Shown here piece after piece: positions 48,347 through 58,665 of a stretch of 64,000 nucleotides of DNA. The notes beneath the pieces are model-generated. The model was not told the DNA's origin. It worked only from the letters and a program-made list of their open reading frames with translations, and did no database searches. Source of the DNA: an uncultured Helicobacter sp. (GTDB lineage Bacteria > Campylobacterota > Campylobacteria > Campylobacterales > Helicobacteraceae); assembly GCA_949299115.1 (NCBI GenBank), contig CASFZH010000002.1, positions 62,001 through 126,000 of the forward strand, given 5' to 3'. The first letter of the stretch is position 1, and every line of letters starts with the position of its first letter. The position numbers were made by a program, and so were the translations under genes.

Positions 48347-48949
48347 TTACAAAGTGATAAGTGGAGTTATGCCGCCTCTAACATATGTATTTTGTTCCAC
48401 TAAAGGCTGTATATTTTTCCCTTGTATATGAATATGTAATATACCATTATTAAGGAAACCTATTTTTTCTAAAAACAAAGCCTCTGTTTTGGCAAAACGT
48501 AATCCACAAATACGTAATAATCTTGGTATAACTTTAATCTTTATTTCTAATTTTTCATCTTTAAAGATTGTATTTGCCTTCAAAGTACTATATGCACCTA
48601 ATTCTTCAGATAATTTGCTATTACGATAAAAGTAAAAACCATGATGTTGCATAATTTCTATGTTAAGCAAATCACTGGGTGCATAGATTCTACCATTAAA
48701 TTTTGGCTTTATAATAATTTCTATAGCATCATGTTGTTGCATTATTTTTGTAATTTTTCCATTAATAGGAGACACAACGGCATTTGGTATAGTTGGATTA
48801 ATAACTTTAGAACTACAAAAAAAAAGCCAACCTAACAATATAATAAACGTAGCAACTGTCAAAATATAAAAATTACAATATAAAGCAATCAAACCTATAA
48901 TGATGATTAGATATGCACCTTGTTTGCTTTCTGGTTCGATAATACGCAT
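48347..48949 (-). CDS. Phosphatidylserine decarboxylase-like membrane protein
   Basis: Protein of 200 aa with two N-terminal membrane segments (about 12-45) and the VVSPINGKI motif that resembles VSPADGKV of type-2 phosphatidylserine decarboxylases. The GS(R/T) self-cleavage site near the C-terminus, where the pyruvoyl group forms, is not present (KIGFLNNGIL instead). It is therefore probably not a processed decarboxylase but a relative of unknown role. AAGGAT precedes the ATG. Upstream of typA in the same direction. Confidence 0.6.
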   Translation of the reverse strand: MRIIEPESKQGAYLIIIIGLIALYCNFYILTVATFIILLGWLFFCSSKVINPTIPNAVVSPINGKITKIMQQHDAIEIIIKPKFNGRIYAPSDLLNIEIMQHHGFYFYRNSKLSEELGAYSTLKANTIFKDEKLEIKIKVIPRLLRICGLRFAKTEALFLEKIGFLNNGILHIHIQGKNIQPLVEQNTYVRGGITPLITL

Positions 48950-49155
48950 ACTTAATCCTTATGAGAATATGTATTGAATTTTCTTTACAATTATAGATTA
49001 TAACTAAAATTATTGTAGAAGATGCTTAACTGTCTGCGTTAATATTTAAAAACAATTGAATTGTTGTCTAAAGATAGACAAAAATGTAATAATATTAAAT
49101 TTTCATATTAGATATGGCTATGATTGTTTCATCAATTTATTAAATGAGGTTTATA

Positions 49156-51117
49156 ATGGAATATCAAAAAATCGCAAATGAAATCCGCTTTTTTTGTGCA
49201 GATATGGTGCAAGAGGCAAATAGTGGACATCCTGGAGCACCTATGGGATTGGCAGATATTGCGGTTATCTTATCGCAACATATCTCTATCAATCCAAGCG
49301 AACCACATTGGATTAATAGAGATAGGTTGGTTTTCAGCGGTGGACATGCAAGTGCTTTGCTTTATGTGCTATTGTATGTGTGGGGATATGATATATCTTT
49401 ACAAGATTTATATGATTTTAGAAAAATTAATTCCAAAACACCTGGACATCCAGAATACAAACATACACAAGGTGTAGAAATCACAACCGGACCGTTAGGG
49501 CAGGGTGTTGCCAATGCAGTTGGTTTTGCAATGGCAGCAAAAAGAGCTCAAAACATATTGGGGAAAGAAATTATTGATCACAAAATTTATTGTTTTTGTG
49601 GGGATGGAGATTTACAAGAAGGTGTGAGCTATGAATCTTGTTCTCTAGCTGGACATCATAGGTTAGATAACCTAATCCTTATTTATGATAGCAATAATAT
49701 TAGCATTGAGGGAGACATTGGCATTGCTTTTAGTGAAAATGTGCGAACAAGATTTGAAGCACAAGGCTTTTTTGTATTAGAAATTAACGGGCATAATTAC
49801 AATGAAATAGATTTTGCATTACAACAAGCAAAGAAATCAGAAGCCCCCACGCTTATTATTGCAAAAACAAAAATTGCTAAAAATGCTTACAAATTAGAAG
49901 GTAGTCATCACGCACACGGTGCTCCATTAGGGAGAGATATTATACAAGAGAGTAAAAAAAAGTTAGGATTAAGTCCCAAAACTTTCTATCTAAGTTATGA
50001 TACAAAAGCATACTTCACACATGTTAAATTACGAGGAGAACAAAATTATCAAGAATGGCAAAAAAAATTACAAAATTCTAAGAGAAAAAATATTTTAGAA
50101 TCTTTATTGCAAAAAGATCATTCAAGTATAGTATTTCCAGATTTTTCCAAAAGATATGATGAAACTCAACAAAAAATTAACAACTATGTTACTTTACATA
50201 TCACAAACTCAATGGCTACACGTTCAAGTAATGCCGCAATTCTCAACGCAATTGCAAAGGCCAATATTGGTTTTATGGGAGGAAGTGCTGATTTAGGACC
50301 AAGCAATAATACAACAATTATCGATTCTGACGACTTTCCAAATGGTAAAAATTTACACTTCGGAATAAGAGAGCATGCTATGGGAGCAATTAGCAATGCT
50401 TTTGCAAATTATGGTATTTTTACTCCATATTGTGCCACATTTTTCGCTTTTAGTGATTATCTGTCACCAAGCATTCGCATAGCAAGCCTTATGAATGCTC
50501 AAATTTTTTATATTTTTACTCATGATTCTATCGGTGTTGGAGAAGATGGTGCGACACATCAACCAATTGAGCAATTAAGTCATTTTAGAGCCATGCCAAA
50601 TCTTCTAAATTGGAGACCAGCAGATGCAAATGAAAATGTATGTGCATGGAAAAATGCACTTAAAATCAAAAAACCACAAACCTTTATTCTCACACGTCAA
50701 AATTTACCAATTATAGAATCACCATATATTACAACTGATAATGTTGGAAAGGGGGCGTACATTATTTCACCCTCTCAATATACTCACATTACCCTAACAC
50801 TTTTAGCAAGTGGTAGCGAAGTATCTTTGGCTATCAAGGCACAACAAAAACTTGAAAGCAATAATGTAGCTACTCAAGTTGTCTCTATGCCGTGTTATGA
50901 TTTACTTATTGAACAAGATGAAAAATATGTTAAAGATTTATTTAAAGATTCCAAAGTTTTAGGTATTGAAGCATTGAGAAGCTTTGAGTTATATCGCTAT
51001 GCAAATGATATAATATGTATGCAGGGTTTTGGAGCAAGCGGAAAGGGAAATTTACTATTTGAAAAATTTGGATTTAATGTTGACAATATATGCAATAAGG
51101 CACAAAGTTTATTATAG
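49156..51117 (+). CDS. tkt: Transketolase
   Basis: TPP enzyme of the non-oxidative pentose phosphate pathway, 653 aa. The TPP-binding stretch GDGDLQEGVSYES, then SNNISIEG, is present, as are the N-terminal MVQEANSGHPGAPMGLADI and HDSIGVGEDGATHQPIEQL segments. Length is normal. The start ATG 49156 follows GAGGT; an ATG 12 bases upstream is less likely. A strong hairpin follows the stop codon. Confidence 0.96.
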   Translation: MEYQKIANEIRFFCADMVQEANSGHPGAPMGLADIAVILSQHISINPSEPHWINRDRLVFSGGHASALLYVLLYVWGYDISLQDLYDFRKINSKTPGHPEYKHTQGVEITTGPLGQGVANAVGFAMAAKRAQNILGKEIIDHKIYCFCGDGDLQEGVSYESCSLAGHHRLDNLILIYDSNNISIEGDIGIAFSENVRTRFEAQGFFVLEINGHNYNEIDFALQQAKKSEAPTLIIAKTKIAKNAYKLEGSHHAHGAPLGRDIIQESKKKLGLSPKTFYLSYDTKAYFTHVKLRGEQNYQEWQKKLQNSKRKNILESLLQKDHSSIVFPDFSKRYDETQQKINNYVTLHITNSMATRSSNAAILNAIAKANIGFMGGSADLGPSNNTTIIDSDDFPNGKNLHFGIREHAMGAISNAFANYGIFTPYCATFFAFSDYLSPSIRIASLMNAQIFYIFTHDSIGVGEDGATHQPIEQLSHFRAMPNLLNWRPADANENVCAWKNALKIKKPQTFILTRQNLPIIESPYITTDNVGKGAYIISPSQYTHITLTLLASGSEVSLAIKAQQKLESNNVATQVVSMPCYDLLIEQDEKYVKDLFKDSKVLGIEALRSFELYRYANDIICMQGFGASGKGNLLFEKFGFNVDNICNKAQSLL

Positions 51118-51156
51118 TATTAAACTAACAAATAGTAGCCATTTGTTAGTTTAATA
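51118..51156 (+). terminator. Terminator hairpin after tkt
   Basis: Perfect 16-bp arms (51118-51133 and 51141-51156) around a 7-nt loop (AGTAGCC), starting one base after the tkt stop. The stem is AT-rich with no clear T-run directly after it, so it may instead stabilise the mRNA end. Confidence 0.6.
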
Positions 51157-51294
51157 AATTAAAAATATATGAAAACTTAAATTTTCAAATTTTTATTTTT
51201 AACTCCCTATTCTGTTCAGTTGTTAAAGAATATACATTAGCTTTATATATGCTATCATAATGTATTCTATTTTATAAAATAAAGTTCACAGTTT

Positions 51295-52134
51295 ATGTTG
51301 TATCAAAATCAAAATAAATCAACTCCACACATCCAATCCAAGATAAGAGCCTTACAAACACTTTATTTACGTTCTCTACTTGGAGATTGCTATGTTGACA
51401 TGAATGAAATTGCATTACTCCATACATCAATATCAATAAAATTTGATATAAATATCAATAATCAAAATTTTAGTAAATCCAAAAAATCCAAAGATATAAA
51501 AACAATTGAAGAAGAATTCTGTTTGATTCACAAAATGATACTTAATTGCAAAATGTGTAATATATCAAAAATGGTAAAAGATCGAGAAAGATTTGTGGGT
51601 TTTTTCCCAACAAACTATAAACATAATAATCTTCCAAAAATAGCTCTTATTGTAGAAATATTGCGACTACAAAATATAGATAACAATACAATGCTTAATA
51701 ATTCAATTAATAATCTTGAAGACAATGAAAATAATCGAATGCTTTTAAAAATCATTGAAAGCTTTAATTCTTGTCAAGCAAATGTATTTGTTTTATCCTT
51801 ATTTAAATGTGTAGAAACTGGAACAAATCAAATGATTACCACACAAACTTATACACAATCCTTAAGTCACGAAGGTAAAATCTGTAAAAACTATTTGTTA
51901 TTGCAATTAGAACATATGGATTATGCAGTTTTTTTTGGACAACATTTATGTAGTCTTTTTTTTAGATATTCCCTATGTGAAGTAAGTGGGAGATTGCTTG
52001 AATATTATACATCAAACAATAAAAAAATTATAAGCATTTGTGTTCCAAACATATCACAAATGATAGCTAATCCAACTTTAAAAAAAGAAGCTACAATTGA
52101 TATTGCATTGTTAAAAAATGCAATGAAGCTATAG
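51295..52134 (+). CDS. Degenerate uracil-DNA-glycosylase-like protein
   Basis: Protein of 279 aa, Asn/Ile-rich. A C-x2-C pair in NCKMCNISKMVKDRERFVG recalls the first cysteine pair of family-4 UDGs. The stretch FVLSLFKCVETGTNQ resembles the TNVVKCRPPGNR block, and ICVPNISQMIANPTLKKEATIDIALLK resembles the HPS...NP..K segment with the histidine lost. Catalytic residues are therefore not conserved and the role is open. ATG 51295 has only a weak ribosome site. Campylobacterota genomes carry similar proteins of unknown function. Confidence 0.5.
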   Translation: MLYQNQNKSTPHIQSKIRALQTLYLRSLLGDCYVDMNEIALLHTSISIKFDININNQNFSKSKKSKDIKTIEEEFCLIHKMILNCKMCNISKMVKDRERFVGFFPTNYKHNNLPKIALIVEILRLQNIDNNTMLNNSINNLEDNENNRMLLKIIESFNSCQANVFVLSLFKCVETGTNQMITTQTYTQSLSHEGKICKNYLLLQLEHMDYAVFFGQHLCSLFFRYSLCEVSGRLLEYYTSNNKKIISICVPNISQMIANPTLKKEATIDIALLKNAMKL

Positions 52135-52580
52135 AAATACATGATAGACTTAAAAATTTTTAAGAATTAAAATATGAGTATTTCAAAATTACAAAAAAAC
52201 AATATGAAAACTTTAGTTTGAAATAAGTAGATCACATAAGAAAGGAGTATATTACATAAGTCAAAATATTGATATTATGTATTTAGAATTAATATTGTGA
52301 ATTTGATAGAAAAATGAAAGACAATATTACAATAGAAATAATGATAAACAATATCTACTGTAAATATCACATATATTTTATGATTTTAAAATTTTAATCA
52401 ATTACTATCAAAAATTATCTCATAAGAACATTTTTCAAAAAAAAAAAAATAAAATAATAATAACATCTAAGTTCTATTGTTTCTCTACAATCAACATGAT
52501 ACATATCATTGTATAAACTATTTTATTGCTATTCATTCTCCACTAATATTTTCAATATAAAATTCTAAGCGATAAACATA
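52135..52580. other. 446-bp AT-rich region between converging genes
   Basis: No gene seen. A 13-nt A tract (52437-52449) lies far from any start codon. Otherwise low-complexity AT sequence. Confidence 0.45.
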
Positions 52581-53135
52581 TCATTGTTTTAAACAAGCAA
52601 GTGCGTACTTTTTTCCAAGTTCATAGGCTTTTTTGTTCACATCGACAACTTTTGCTGGAACTTTGCTTAACATTGTTTCAACAACCAAATCTTCTGCCAC
52701 ACAATTTGTAAAAGCAACAGTTGCAGCCAAAGCAACGACACTTTGTGTAACAACATTCCCAACTTCTTCTTTTGCTATGGTAATAATTGGGATTTCATAT
52801 ATCTTAAATTTTTCTCTATCTTCATCGGTAGGCTTAACCAAATTTGGCTCCAATACCATAATACCCCCTTTTTTAATACCTGCTTTAAATATGTCATAAC
52901 TCATTTGAGCCACAGATAACATAAAATCAATATTACCATCCATTGCATAAGGATATAAAATTTCTGCACTATCTAATAAAATATCTACTTTAGTAGGACC
53001 ACCTCGAACTTGACTGGTATATGTAGAAGCTTTTACACCATAGCCACCACCACGTATTTTTGCTTCAGCCAATATTTCACCAGCCAATAACACTCCCTGT
53101 CCTCCAACACCAGTAAATCGTAGTTGATGTTCCAT
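52581..53135 (-). CDS. oorC: 2-oxoglutarate:acceptor oxidoreductase subunit OorC
   Basis: Gamma-type subunit of the 2-oxoglutarate oxidoreductase, 184 aa. Starts MEHQLRFTGVGGQGVLLAGEILA, the pattern shared by this subunit family (GxGGQG). The last gene of oorDABC. The ATG overlaps the oorB stop by one base (TAATG) with a GGGGGGA site upstream. Confidence 0.94.
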   Translation of the reverse strand: MEHQLRFTGVGGQGVLLAGEILAEAKIRGGGYGVKASTYTSQVRGGPTKVDILLDSAEILYPYAMDGNIDFMLSVAQMSYDIFKAGIKKGGIMVLEPNLVKPTDEDREKFKIYEIPIITIAKEEVGNVVTQSVVALAATVAFTNCVAEDLVVETMLSKVPAKVVDVNKKAYELGKKYALACLKQ

Positions 53136-53965
53136 TATTGTCCCCCCTTTTTTGCGGTAATTTGGGCTTTATAATCTGCATAAGCTTGACAATATTCTAA
53201 AATTTCAGTATCTTGTTTCAAAATACCTGTTGGAAATTTTTCTTTCTTATCTTCAGATGATAATTGATCATATTTATGTTTTGGTAAAATTCTAGTATCA
53301 AGCCATTTCAACATGTCTGTTGCCTCAACCATTTTATTTTTTCTTCCTAAATTTACATGACAATTTGAATGAATATCAAAAAGACTAAAACCTTTATGTT
53401 TAAAACCTTCAATCATTATTTTTTCAATTTTTTTAGGCTCCAAGATGCTTTCTCTTGCTACAAATGTTGCTCCAGCAGCAATAGCCAATTCGCAAACATC
53501 AAATTGATTGTCATAATTTCCACCTGGTGTAGTAACAGTCCAAAACCCTTTTGGTGTCGTTGGAGAAGTTTGGGAATTGGTTAATCCATAAATAAAGTTA
53601 TTGACAATAATATGATTAATATCAATATTTCTGCGACATGCATGAATAGTATGGTTGCCTCCTATAGCCAAACTATCTCCATCACCACTCACAACAATGA
53701 CATGCTTATCTGGATTTGCTAATTTAATCCCAGTTGCATAAGCCAAAGTTCTTCCATGTGTTGTATGAACGGTATTGCAATTTACATAGGAACTCATTCT
53801 ACCACTACAACCAATACCACTTACCAGACAAACATCATCCATATTCCAACCAACTGCGTCAATAGCCCGAATAATACTTTTAAGTATTACGCCATCACCA
53901 CAACCCCAACACCAAAGAGTTGGCATTTTTTCAACACGCAAATATTCATCATAATTAAAAGCCAT
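53135..53965 (-). CDS. oorB: 2-oxoglutarate:acceptor oxidoreductase subunit OorB
   Basis: TPP- and Fe-S-binding beta subunit, 276 aa. PTLWCWGCGDGVI gives the cluster cysteines, and VVSGDGDSLAIGGNHTIHA is the TPP/Mg motif. AAGGAT lies before the ATG. It is essential for the electron flow from 2-oxoglutarate to a low-potential acceptor instead of NAD. Confidence 0.95.
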   Translation of the reverse strand: MAFNYDEYLRVEKMPTLWCWGCGDGVILKSIIRAIDAVGWNMDDVCLVSGIGCSGRMSSYVNCNTVHTTHGRTLAYATGIKLANPDKHVIVVSGDGDSLAIGGNHTIHACRRNIDINHIIVNNFIYGLTNSQTSPTTPKGFWTVTTPGGNYDNQFDVCELAIAAGATFVARESILEPKKIEKIMIEGFKHKGFSLFDIHSNCHVNLGRKNKMVEATDMLKWLDTRILPKHKYDQLSSEDKKEKFPTGILKQDTEILEYCQAYADYKAQITAKKGGQ

Positions 53966-53988
53966 CTTAATATCCTTATTGCTTATTA

Positions 53989-55116
53989 TTACATATTTTT
54001 TACTTTTTCAACAATTTCATTAGGGTCAATAGTGCGTCCATTGGCACGCCCCATGAATTCAATTTTTCTACCTAATATCCGTTCAATTTCTTCACGATAC
54101 TGCCCTTTATTTAATTCAACCACAAGAATCTTATCAAATCGGCTAGCAATTTCTTTCAGTTCTTTTTCTGGGCTTGGCCATAATGTTATAATGCGGAATA
54201 ATCCAGCTTTTACCTTAGACGTCTTACGTAATTCATATAAGGCTTCTTTAATAGCAAGAGTTACGCTTCCATAAGAAATAATCATAATCTCCGCTTCATC
54301 AAGATAAAGTTTTTCATTATAACTTAAATAATCAACACGACTTTCTACTTTATTAAATAGTCTATCAATTAAAGCTTGTCCTTCTTGTGCATTCTCAGTG
54401 GGGAATCCAATTGCACCATGATGTAACCCTGTAATATGGTAACGATAACCCTTAAAAAATGGATTAAGAACAGCAGGTTCATTATTGGGAACACCGTATG
54501 GTTTGTAATCTTTTGGGTCACCCGTAAACTCTCGTCTAACTTTATTGTTTCTATATACATCATCCAAATCAGGTAACATTGTTTTTCCATACATATGCCC
54601 CAATGTTTCATCAAGCAAAAGAAATACAGGTTGCATAAATTCTTCTGCTAAATTAAAAGCACGAATAGTTTGTGTATAAGCTTCTTCCAATGTCCCTGGT
54701 GCCAAAGCAATTGACTTATAGTCGCCATGTGTGGGATGTTTAGAAAAAGCAATATCGCCCTGCCCTACTCTTGTTGGCATACCAGTTGATGGTCCAAGCC
54801 TCATAACATTAACAATAACTAAAGGAATTTCCGCCATATAACCCAATCCAATTTGTTCAGCTTTTAACGAAATACCAGGACCAGAACTTCCTGTCATAGC
54901 TTTTACGCCACTCATAGAAGCACCTAAAGCCACTGAAATACCACTGATTTCATCTTCCATTTGAATAAAATTACCACCGTGTTTTGGCAATAAATGTGCC
55001 ATTTCATGCATAACATCAGAACTCGGTGTAATAGGATAACCACCATAAAACTTACAGCCTGCATCAATAGCTCCACGAGCAACAAGTTCATTACCACCTG
55101 AAATTACTTCACGCAT
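53989..55116 (-). CDS. oorA: 2-oxoglutarate:acceptor oxidoreductase subunit OorA
   Basis: Alpha subunit of 375 aa. MREVISGGNELVARGAIDAGCKFYGGYPITPSSD is the usual beginning, and QMEDEISGISVALGASMSG the substrate-side motif. The start ATG 55116 follows AGGAG; the ATG at 55134 is too close to the site. The second gene of the oor operon. Confidence 0.95.
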   Translation of the reverse strand: MREVISGGNELVARGAIDAGCKFYGGYPITPSSDVMHEMAHLLPKHGGNFIQMEDEISGISVALGASMSGVKAMTGSSGPGISLKAEQIGLGYMAEIPLVIVNVMRLGPSTGMPTRVGQGDIAFSKHPTHGDYKSIALAPGTLEEAYTQTIRAFNLAEEFMQPVFLLLDETLGHMYGKTMLPDLDDVYRNNKVRREFTGDPKDYKPYGVPNNEPAVLNPFFKGYRYHITGLHHGAIGFPTENAQEGQALIDRLFNKVESRVDYLSYNEKLYLDEAEIMIISYGSVTLAIKEALYELRKTSKVKAGLFRIITLWPSPEKELKEIASRFDKILVVELNKGQYREEIERILGRKIEFMGRANGRTIDPNEIVEKVKNM

Positions 55117-55126
55117 ATTATTTCTC

Positions 55127-55441
55127 CTAATCAATTGCCATAAATCTGTTAGCTTTTATTTTTTCAGCCCTATTTTGAGCTTCTTTATTGCTTTTAGCAA
55201 ACTTAAAAGTTTTTCTATCAGCCACAGTTATCGCAAAATCTGGGCAATGTAACTCACATTCTAAACACCCGATGCAACTTTCAGGATGAATAACCTTTAC
55301 TATTTTTCCTAAAACTTTATGCTGATCCAACTTCATTGCTAGAACTCCACTAGGACATCGTGATACACAAATATCACAAGCCTTACATCGTGCTTCATTT
55401 ACCCACACTGGGGCATTTTCTGGCATAAAAACATCTGACAT
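55127..55441 (-). CDS. oorD: 2-oxoglutarate:acceptor oxidoreductase ferredoxin subunit OorD
   Basis: Two-cluster ferredoxin of 104 aa: CKACDICVSRCPSG and CIGCLECELHCPD bind two [4Fe-4S] clusters that carry electrons from the catalytic subunits. The second of two adjacent ATG codons is chosen because it lies five bases after AAGGAG. First gene of oorDABC, about 40 bases after sucD. Confidence 0.93.
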   Translation of the reverse strand: MSDVFMPENAPVWVNEARCKACDICVSRCPSGVLAMKLDQHKVLGKIVKVIHPESCIGCLECELHCPDFAITVADRKTFKFAKSNKEAQNRAEKIKANRFMAID

Positions 55442-55483
55442 CATATCTCCTTAATTTTGAAAACTCAATTTTGGGTTAAAACA

Positions 55484-56362
55484 CTATTTTACAAGTGTAG
55501 CCATAGTCTGTCCTATTTCAGCAGGGCTTTTTGCCACTCGAACACCAGCTTTTTCTAATGCCTCAATTTTCTCTGCGGCAGTACCTTTACCACCGCTTAC
55601 AATAGCTCCAGCATGCCCCATTCTTTTACCATTTGGAGCGGTAGCACCAGAAATAAAGGCAACAACAGGTTTTTTAATTTGTTCTTTTATTAAAGCTGCT
55701 GCTTCAATTTCAAGACTGCCACCAATTTCTCCTACCATAACAATAGCTTTTGTTTCAACATCTGCTTCAAACATTGGTAAAATATGCTTATAGCTTAATC
55801 CAATAATAGGATCACCACCAATTCCAACTGCAGTTGATATACCCAAACCTTGCCCACTTACAAGCTGATTAGCACTTTCATAAGTAAGTGTTCCGCTTTT
55901 CGAAATCAATCCAATATTTATATCGGCCTTTTTAAAAATAAAACCCGGCATAATTCCGATTTTACATTCATTACTTGTAATAATGCCAGGACAATTTGGT
56001 CCTATCATATCCATACCTTGTTTTTTTGCGTACATTTTTGCAAACATAATATCACGTGTTGGAGCACCTTCTGTAATGACAACCGACAATTTAATGCCGC
56101 CTGCAGCAGCCTCCATAATTGCATCAGCAACAAAAGCAGGAGGGACAAATATCATACTAACAGTCGCTCCAGTTTTATTAACAGCCTCTTTTACAGTATT
56201 AAAAACAGGTTTATTTAAATGCTGTGTACCTCCCTTATTTGGAGTTACACCACCAACAATTTGTGTTCCATAAGCCAAACACTGCTCACTGTGAAACGTG
56301 CCTTCTTTACCAGTAAAACCTTGAACAATTACTTTTGTGTTTTTATTAACTAAAATACTCAT
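55484..56362 (-). CDS. sucD: Succinyl-CoA synthetase alpha subunit SucD
   Basis: Carries the phosphorylated active-site histidine (in [13 protein letters not shown]) and binds CoA near [17 protein letters not shown], 292 aa. It makes succinate and ATP from succinyl-CoA supplied by Oor. AAAGGA precedes the ATG, and it follows sucC after 17 bases. H. pylori lacks this enzyme. Confidence 0.96.
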   Translation of the reverse strand: MSILVNKNTKVIVQGFTGKEGTFHSEQCLAYGTQIVGGVTPNKGGTQHLNKPVFNTVKEAVNKTGATVSMIFVPPAFVADAIMEAAAGGIKLSVVITEGAPTRDIMFAKMYAKKQGMDMIGPNCPGIITSNECKIGIMPGFIFKKADINIGLISKSGTLTYESANQLVSGQGLGISTAVGIGGDPIIGLSYKHILPMFEADVETKAIVMVGEIGGSLEIEAAALIKEQIKKPVVAFISGATAPNGKRMGHAGAIVSGGKGTAAEKIEALEKAGVRVAKSPAEIGQTMATLVK

Positions 56363-56379
56363 TTTGTGTCCTTTGATAT

Positions 56380-57543
56380 TTATTTTGCTGCTGCCACTAC
56401 TTTTTTAGCACCATCTTTTAAATTTTCTGCTGCAATAAGATTCTTAATTCCGGCTTTTTTTAAAATCTCTTTTGCAACTTCTGCATTAGTTCCGTCTAAA
56501 CGAACAACAACCGGAACTTCAACAGTTGTTAATTTGGTTGCCTCAATAATTCCATTAGCAACTCTATCACACTGCACAATACCCCCAAAAATATTTACAA
56601 AAATAGCTTTAACATTTTTATCTTTTAAAATAATTTCAAAACCTTTTGCAACAGTTTTTGGGTTTGCGCCACCACCAACATCTAAAAAGTTTGCAGGCTG
56701 TCCACCCTCGTACTTGATAATATCCATAGTTGCCATAGCTAAACCAGCTCCATTTACCATACATCCAACATTGCCTTCGAGCTTTACATAGCTCAAATTG
56801 CTTTCACTTGCCTCAATTTCACTTGGCTCCTCTTCTGTGAAATCTCGCATCTCTATAATATCTAGATGACGGTAAAGGGCATTATTGTCGAATCCTAATT
56901 TTGCATCTAATGCCAAGAAATCACCGCTTCCTGTAAGAATCAAAGGATTTATTTCCACTTGTTCTGCATCTTCATTAATAAAGACATCATACAATGCCTT
57001 AGCAAATTTTGAAAATGGCTTTTGTTGTTCTTTTGTAAGTCCCAATCCTAAAGCAAGCTCTAGAGCATGAAAACTTTTAAAACCTATAGTAGGATCAATA
57101 ACGACTTTAATTATCTTTTCTGGGTTTTTCTCTGCAACTTCTTCGATTTCCATACCGCCCTCTGTTGAAGCTATAAATATTGGCATTTCCATAGTTCTAT
57201 CAAGAACAACTGCAATATAATATTCTTTGATTATATTTAATCCTTCCTCTATATATACTTTCCCAATTTTCTTCCCTGATGGACCAGTTTGATGTGTAAC
57301 AAGAGTTTTGCCAAGCATTTCATCCGTAATTTTTGCAACTTCATCAAGACTTTTTGCAAGTTTGACACCACCTGCTTTTCCTCTTCCTCCAGCATGAATC
57401 TGTGCTTTTACTACCCATACTTCACCGCCAAGTTCTTTGGCTATTGCCTTAGCTTCATAACCATTATTTGCAACACGACCTCTTGGCACTGCTACACCAT
57501 ATTTTTTTAAAACCTGTTTTCCTTGAAATTCATGTACATTCAT
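56380..57543 (-). CDS. sucC: Succinyl-CoA synthetase beta subunit SucC
   Basis: ATP-grasp subunit of 387 aa that binds nucleotide and metal. [22 protein letters not shown] at the start, VEINPLILT and [13 protein letters not shown] near the end are characteristic. The start ATG 57543 follows GGGAG; an ATG 30 bases upstream is not used. First gene of the sucCD-oorDABC cluster. A -10-like TATTAT lies about 45 bases upstream on the minus strand (57585-57590). Confidence 0.95.
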   Translation of the reverse strand: MNVHEFQGKQVLKKYGVAVPRGRVANNGYEAKAIAKELGGEVWVVKAQIHAGGRGKAGGVKLAKSLDEVAKITDEMLGKTLVTHQTGPSGKKIGKVYIEEGLNIIKEYYIAVVLDRTMEMPIFIASTEGGMEIEEVAEKNPEKIIKVVIDPTIGFKSFHALELALGLGLTKEQQKPFSKFAKALYDVFINEDAEQVEINPLILTGSGDFLALDAKLGFDNNALYRHLDIIEMRDFTEEEPSEIEASESNLSYVKLEGNVGCMVNGAGLAMATMDIIKYEGGQPANFLDVGGGANPKTVAKGFEIILKDKNVKAIFVNIFGGIVQCDRVANGIIEATKLTTVEVPVVVRLDGTNAEVAKEILKKAGIKNLIAAENLKDGAKKVVAAAK

Positions 57544-57740
57544 AACATTCTCCCAAAATATAAGGAATTGCAAGACAAACCTAAATAATACACTCTAATC
57601 TTTAAATAATTAAAAAATAAAACTAAATATGCCTTAGATTCTTGCTATTCGGTTTTTGTCTTGACTAAATGGATTGTCTTACAATTTCACTTAAAAAAAA
57701 ATTAAATGAGCTAAAACTTTACATTTTTTTACTTTAATTG

Positions 57741-58634
57741 TTAATTTTTTACCCGATTAATATTTTTCAAATGTTCTTTATATGTTTCAGAAAAATCATG
57801 TGTCCCATCTTTATTGCGTACAAAGTATAAATAATTTGTTCTCTCCGGATAGATGGCTGCACGTATTGCATCAATACTTACACTACCGCATGGATTTTTT
57901 GGAATCCCACTATATTTATAGGTATTAAATTCTGTCATATCATTACGAATTCTTTCTGGTGTAATGCGAATATGAGAATATTTGCCATAATTCAATGATC
58001 CATCCATTTGAAGTGGCATATTTTTTACAATGCGATTATCAATAACACTTGAAACAAGCGGCATTTCTGATACATTAGCCGCCTCTTTCTGGATAATCGA
58101 AGCTTTCGCCACATATTGAAACCATGATATTTCATCATATTGCCCTAGCATATCGATTGCTAGTTGTTTATGTTTTTCTAGTGATTGTTGAATGAGACTC
58201 TTTATTATAAACTCTTCGTTGGCATGATATGGTAAATTATAACTATCTGCTAAAATCACACCATCATCATACGGTGCATATTTATGATACAAAGATTCCA
58301 ATAATGCTATATTTTTAAATTCAAAAATTTTTGCAATTTGTCGCAAAAAAAAATAATTAGTTTCACCTGGTATTAATGTAACCGTTACCATAGCAGCCTT
58401 GGACTTTGCAATCGCATGCAAAAAGCTTGCTTTATTAAGATTTTTTGCCTCAATTTCTATCCATCCACTTTGTGGTTTTCCTATCATACGTAAAATATAT
58501 ATATCCAATGTGCTAACACCATAGCCTTTATTCTGCAAATATGCTATAATACTTTTCGTTGAACCTTTGGGGATAAAAATAATTTTTTCAGATTTCATTG
58601 GAATTAAAAGATAAAAACACAAACTAACAATCAC
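57741..58634 (-). CDS. mltG: Endolytic transglycosylase MltG (YceG family)
   Basis: Membrane enzyme that cuts nascent peptidoglycan glycan chains. The segment MKSEKIIFIPKGSTKSIIAYLQNKGY, then SWFQYVAKASIIQKEAANVSEMPLV with its catalytic glutamate, and SGIPKNPCGSVSIDAIRAAIYP are typical. A membrane segment (INILFECLLIVIVSLCFYLLI) precedes them. The start is not clear. No ATG precedes the membrane segment without leaving the family; the listed start is the in-frame GTG at 58634, and a rare ATT/ATA start further upstream is possible. The 5' end overlaps or abuts the divergent AsmA-like gene. Same neighbour set as in H. pylori. Confidence 0.85.
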   Translation of the reverse strand: MIVSLCFYLLIPMKSEKIIFIPKGSTKSIIAYLQNKGYGVSTLDIYILRMIGKPQSGWIEIEAKNLNKASFLHAIAKSKAAMVTVTLIPGETNYFFLRQIAKIFEFKNIALLESLYHKYAPYDDGVILADSYNLPYHANEEFIIKSLIQQSLEKHKQLAIDMLGQYDEISWFQYVAKASIIQKEAANVSEMPLVSSVIDNRIVKNMPLQMDGSLNYGKYSHIRITPERIRNDMTEFNTYKYSGIPKNPCGSVSIDAIRAAIYPERTNYLYFVRNKDGTHDFSETYKEHLKNINRVKN

Positions 58635-58665
58635 AATTAAAAGACATTCAAAGAGTATATTAATA

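Noticed and set aside
52437-52449. A13 tract as a second promoter switch
   Set aside because: It lies between two converging gene ends, far from any start codon.
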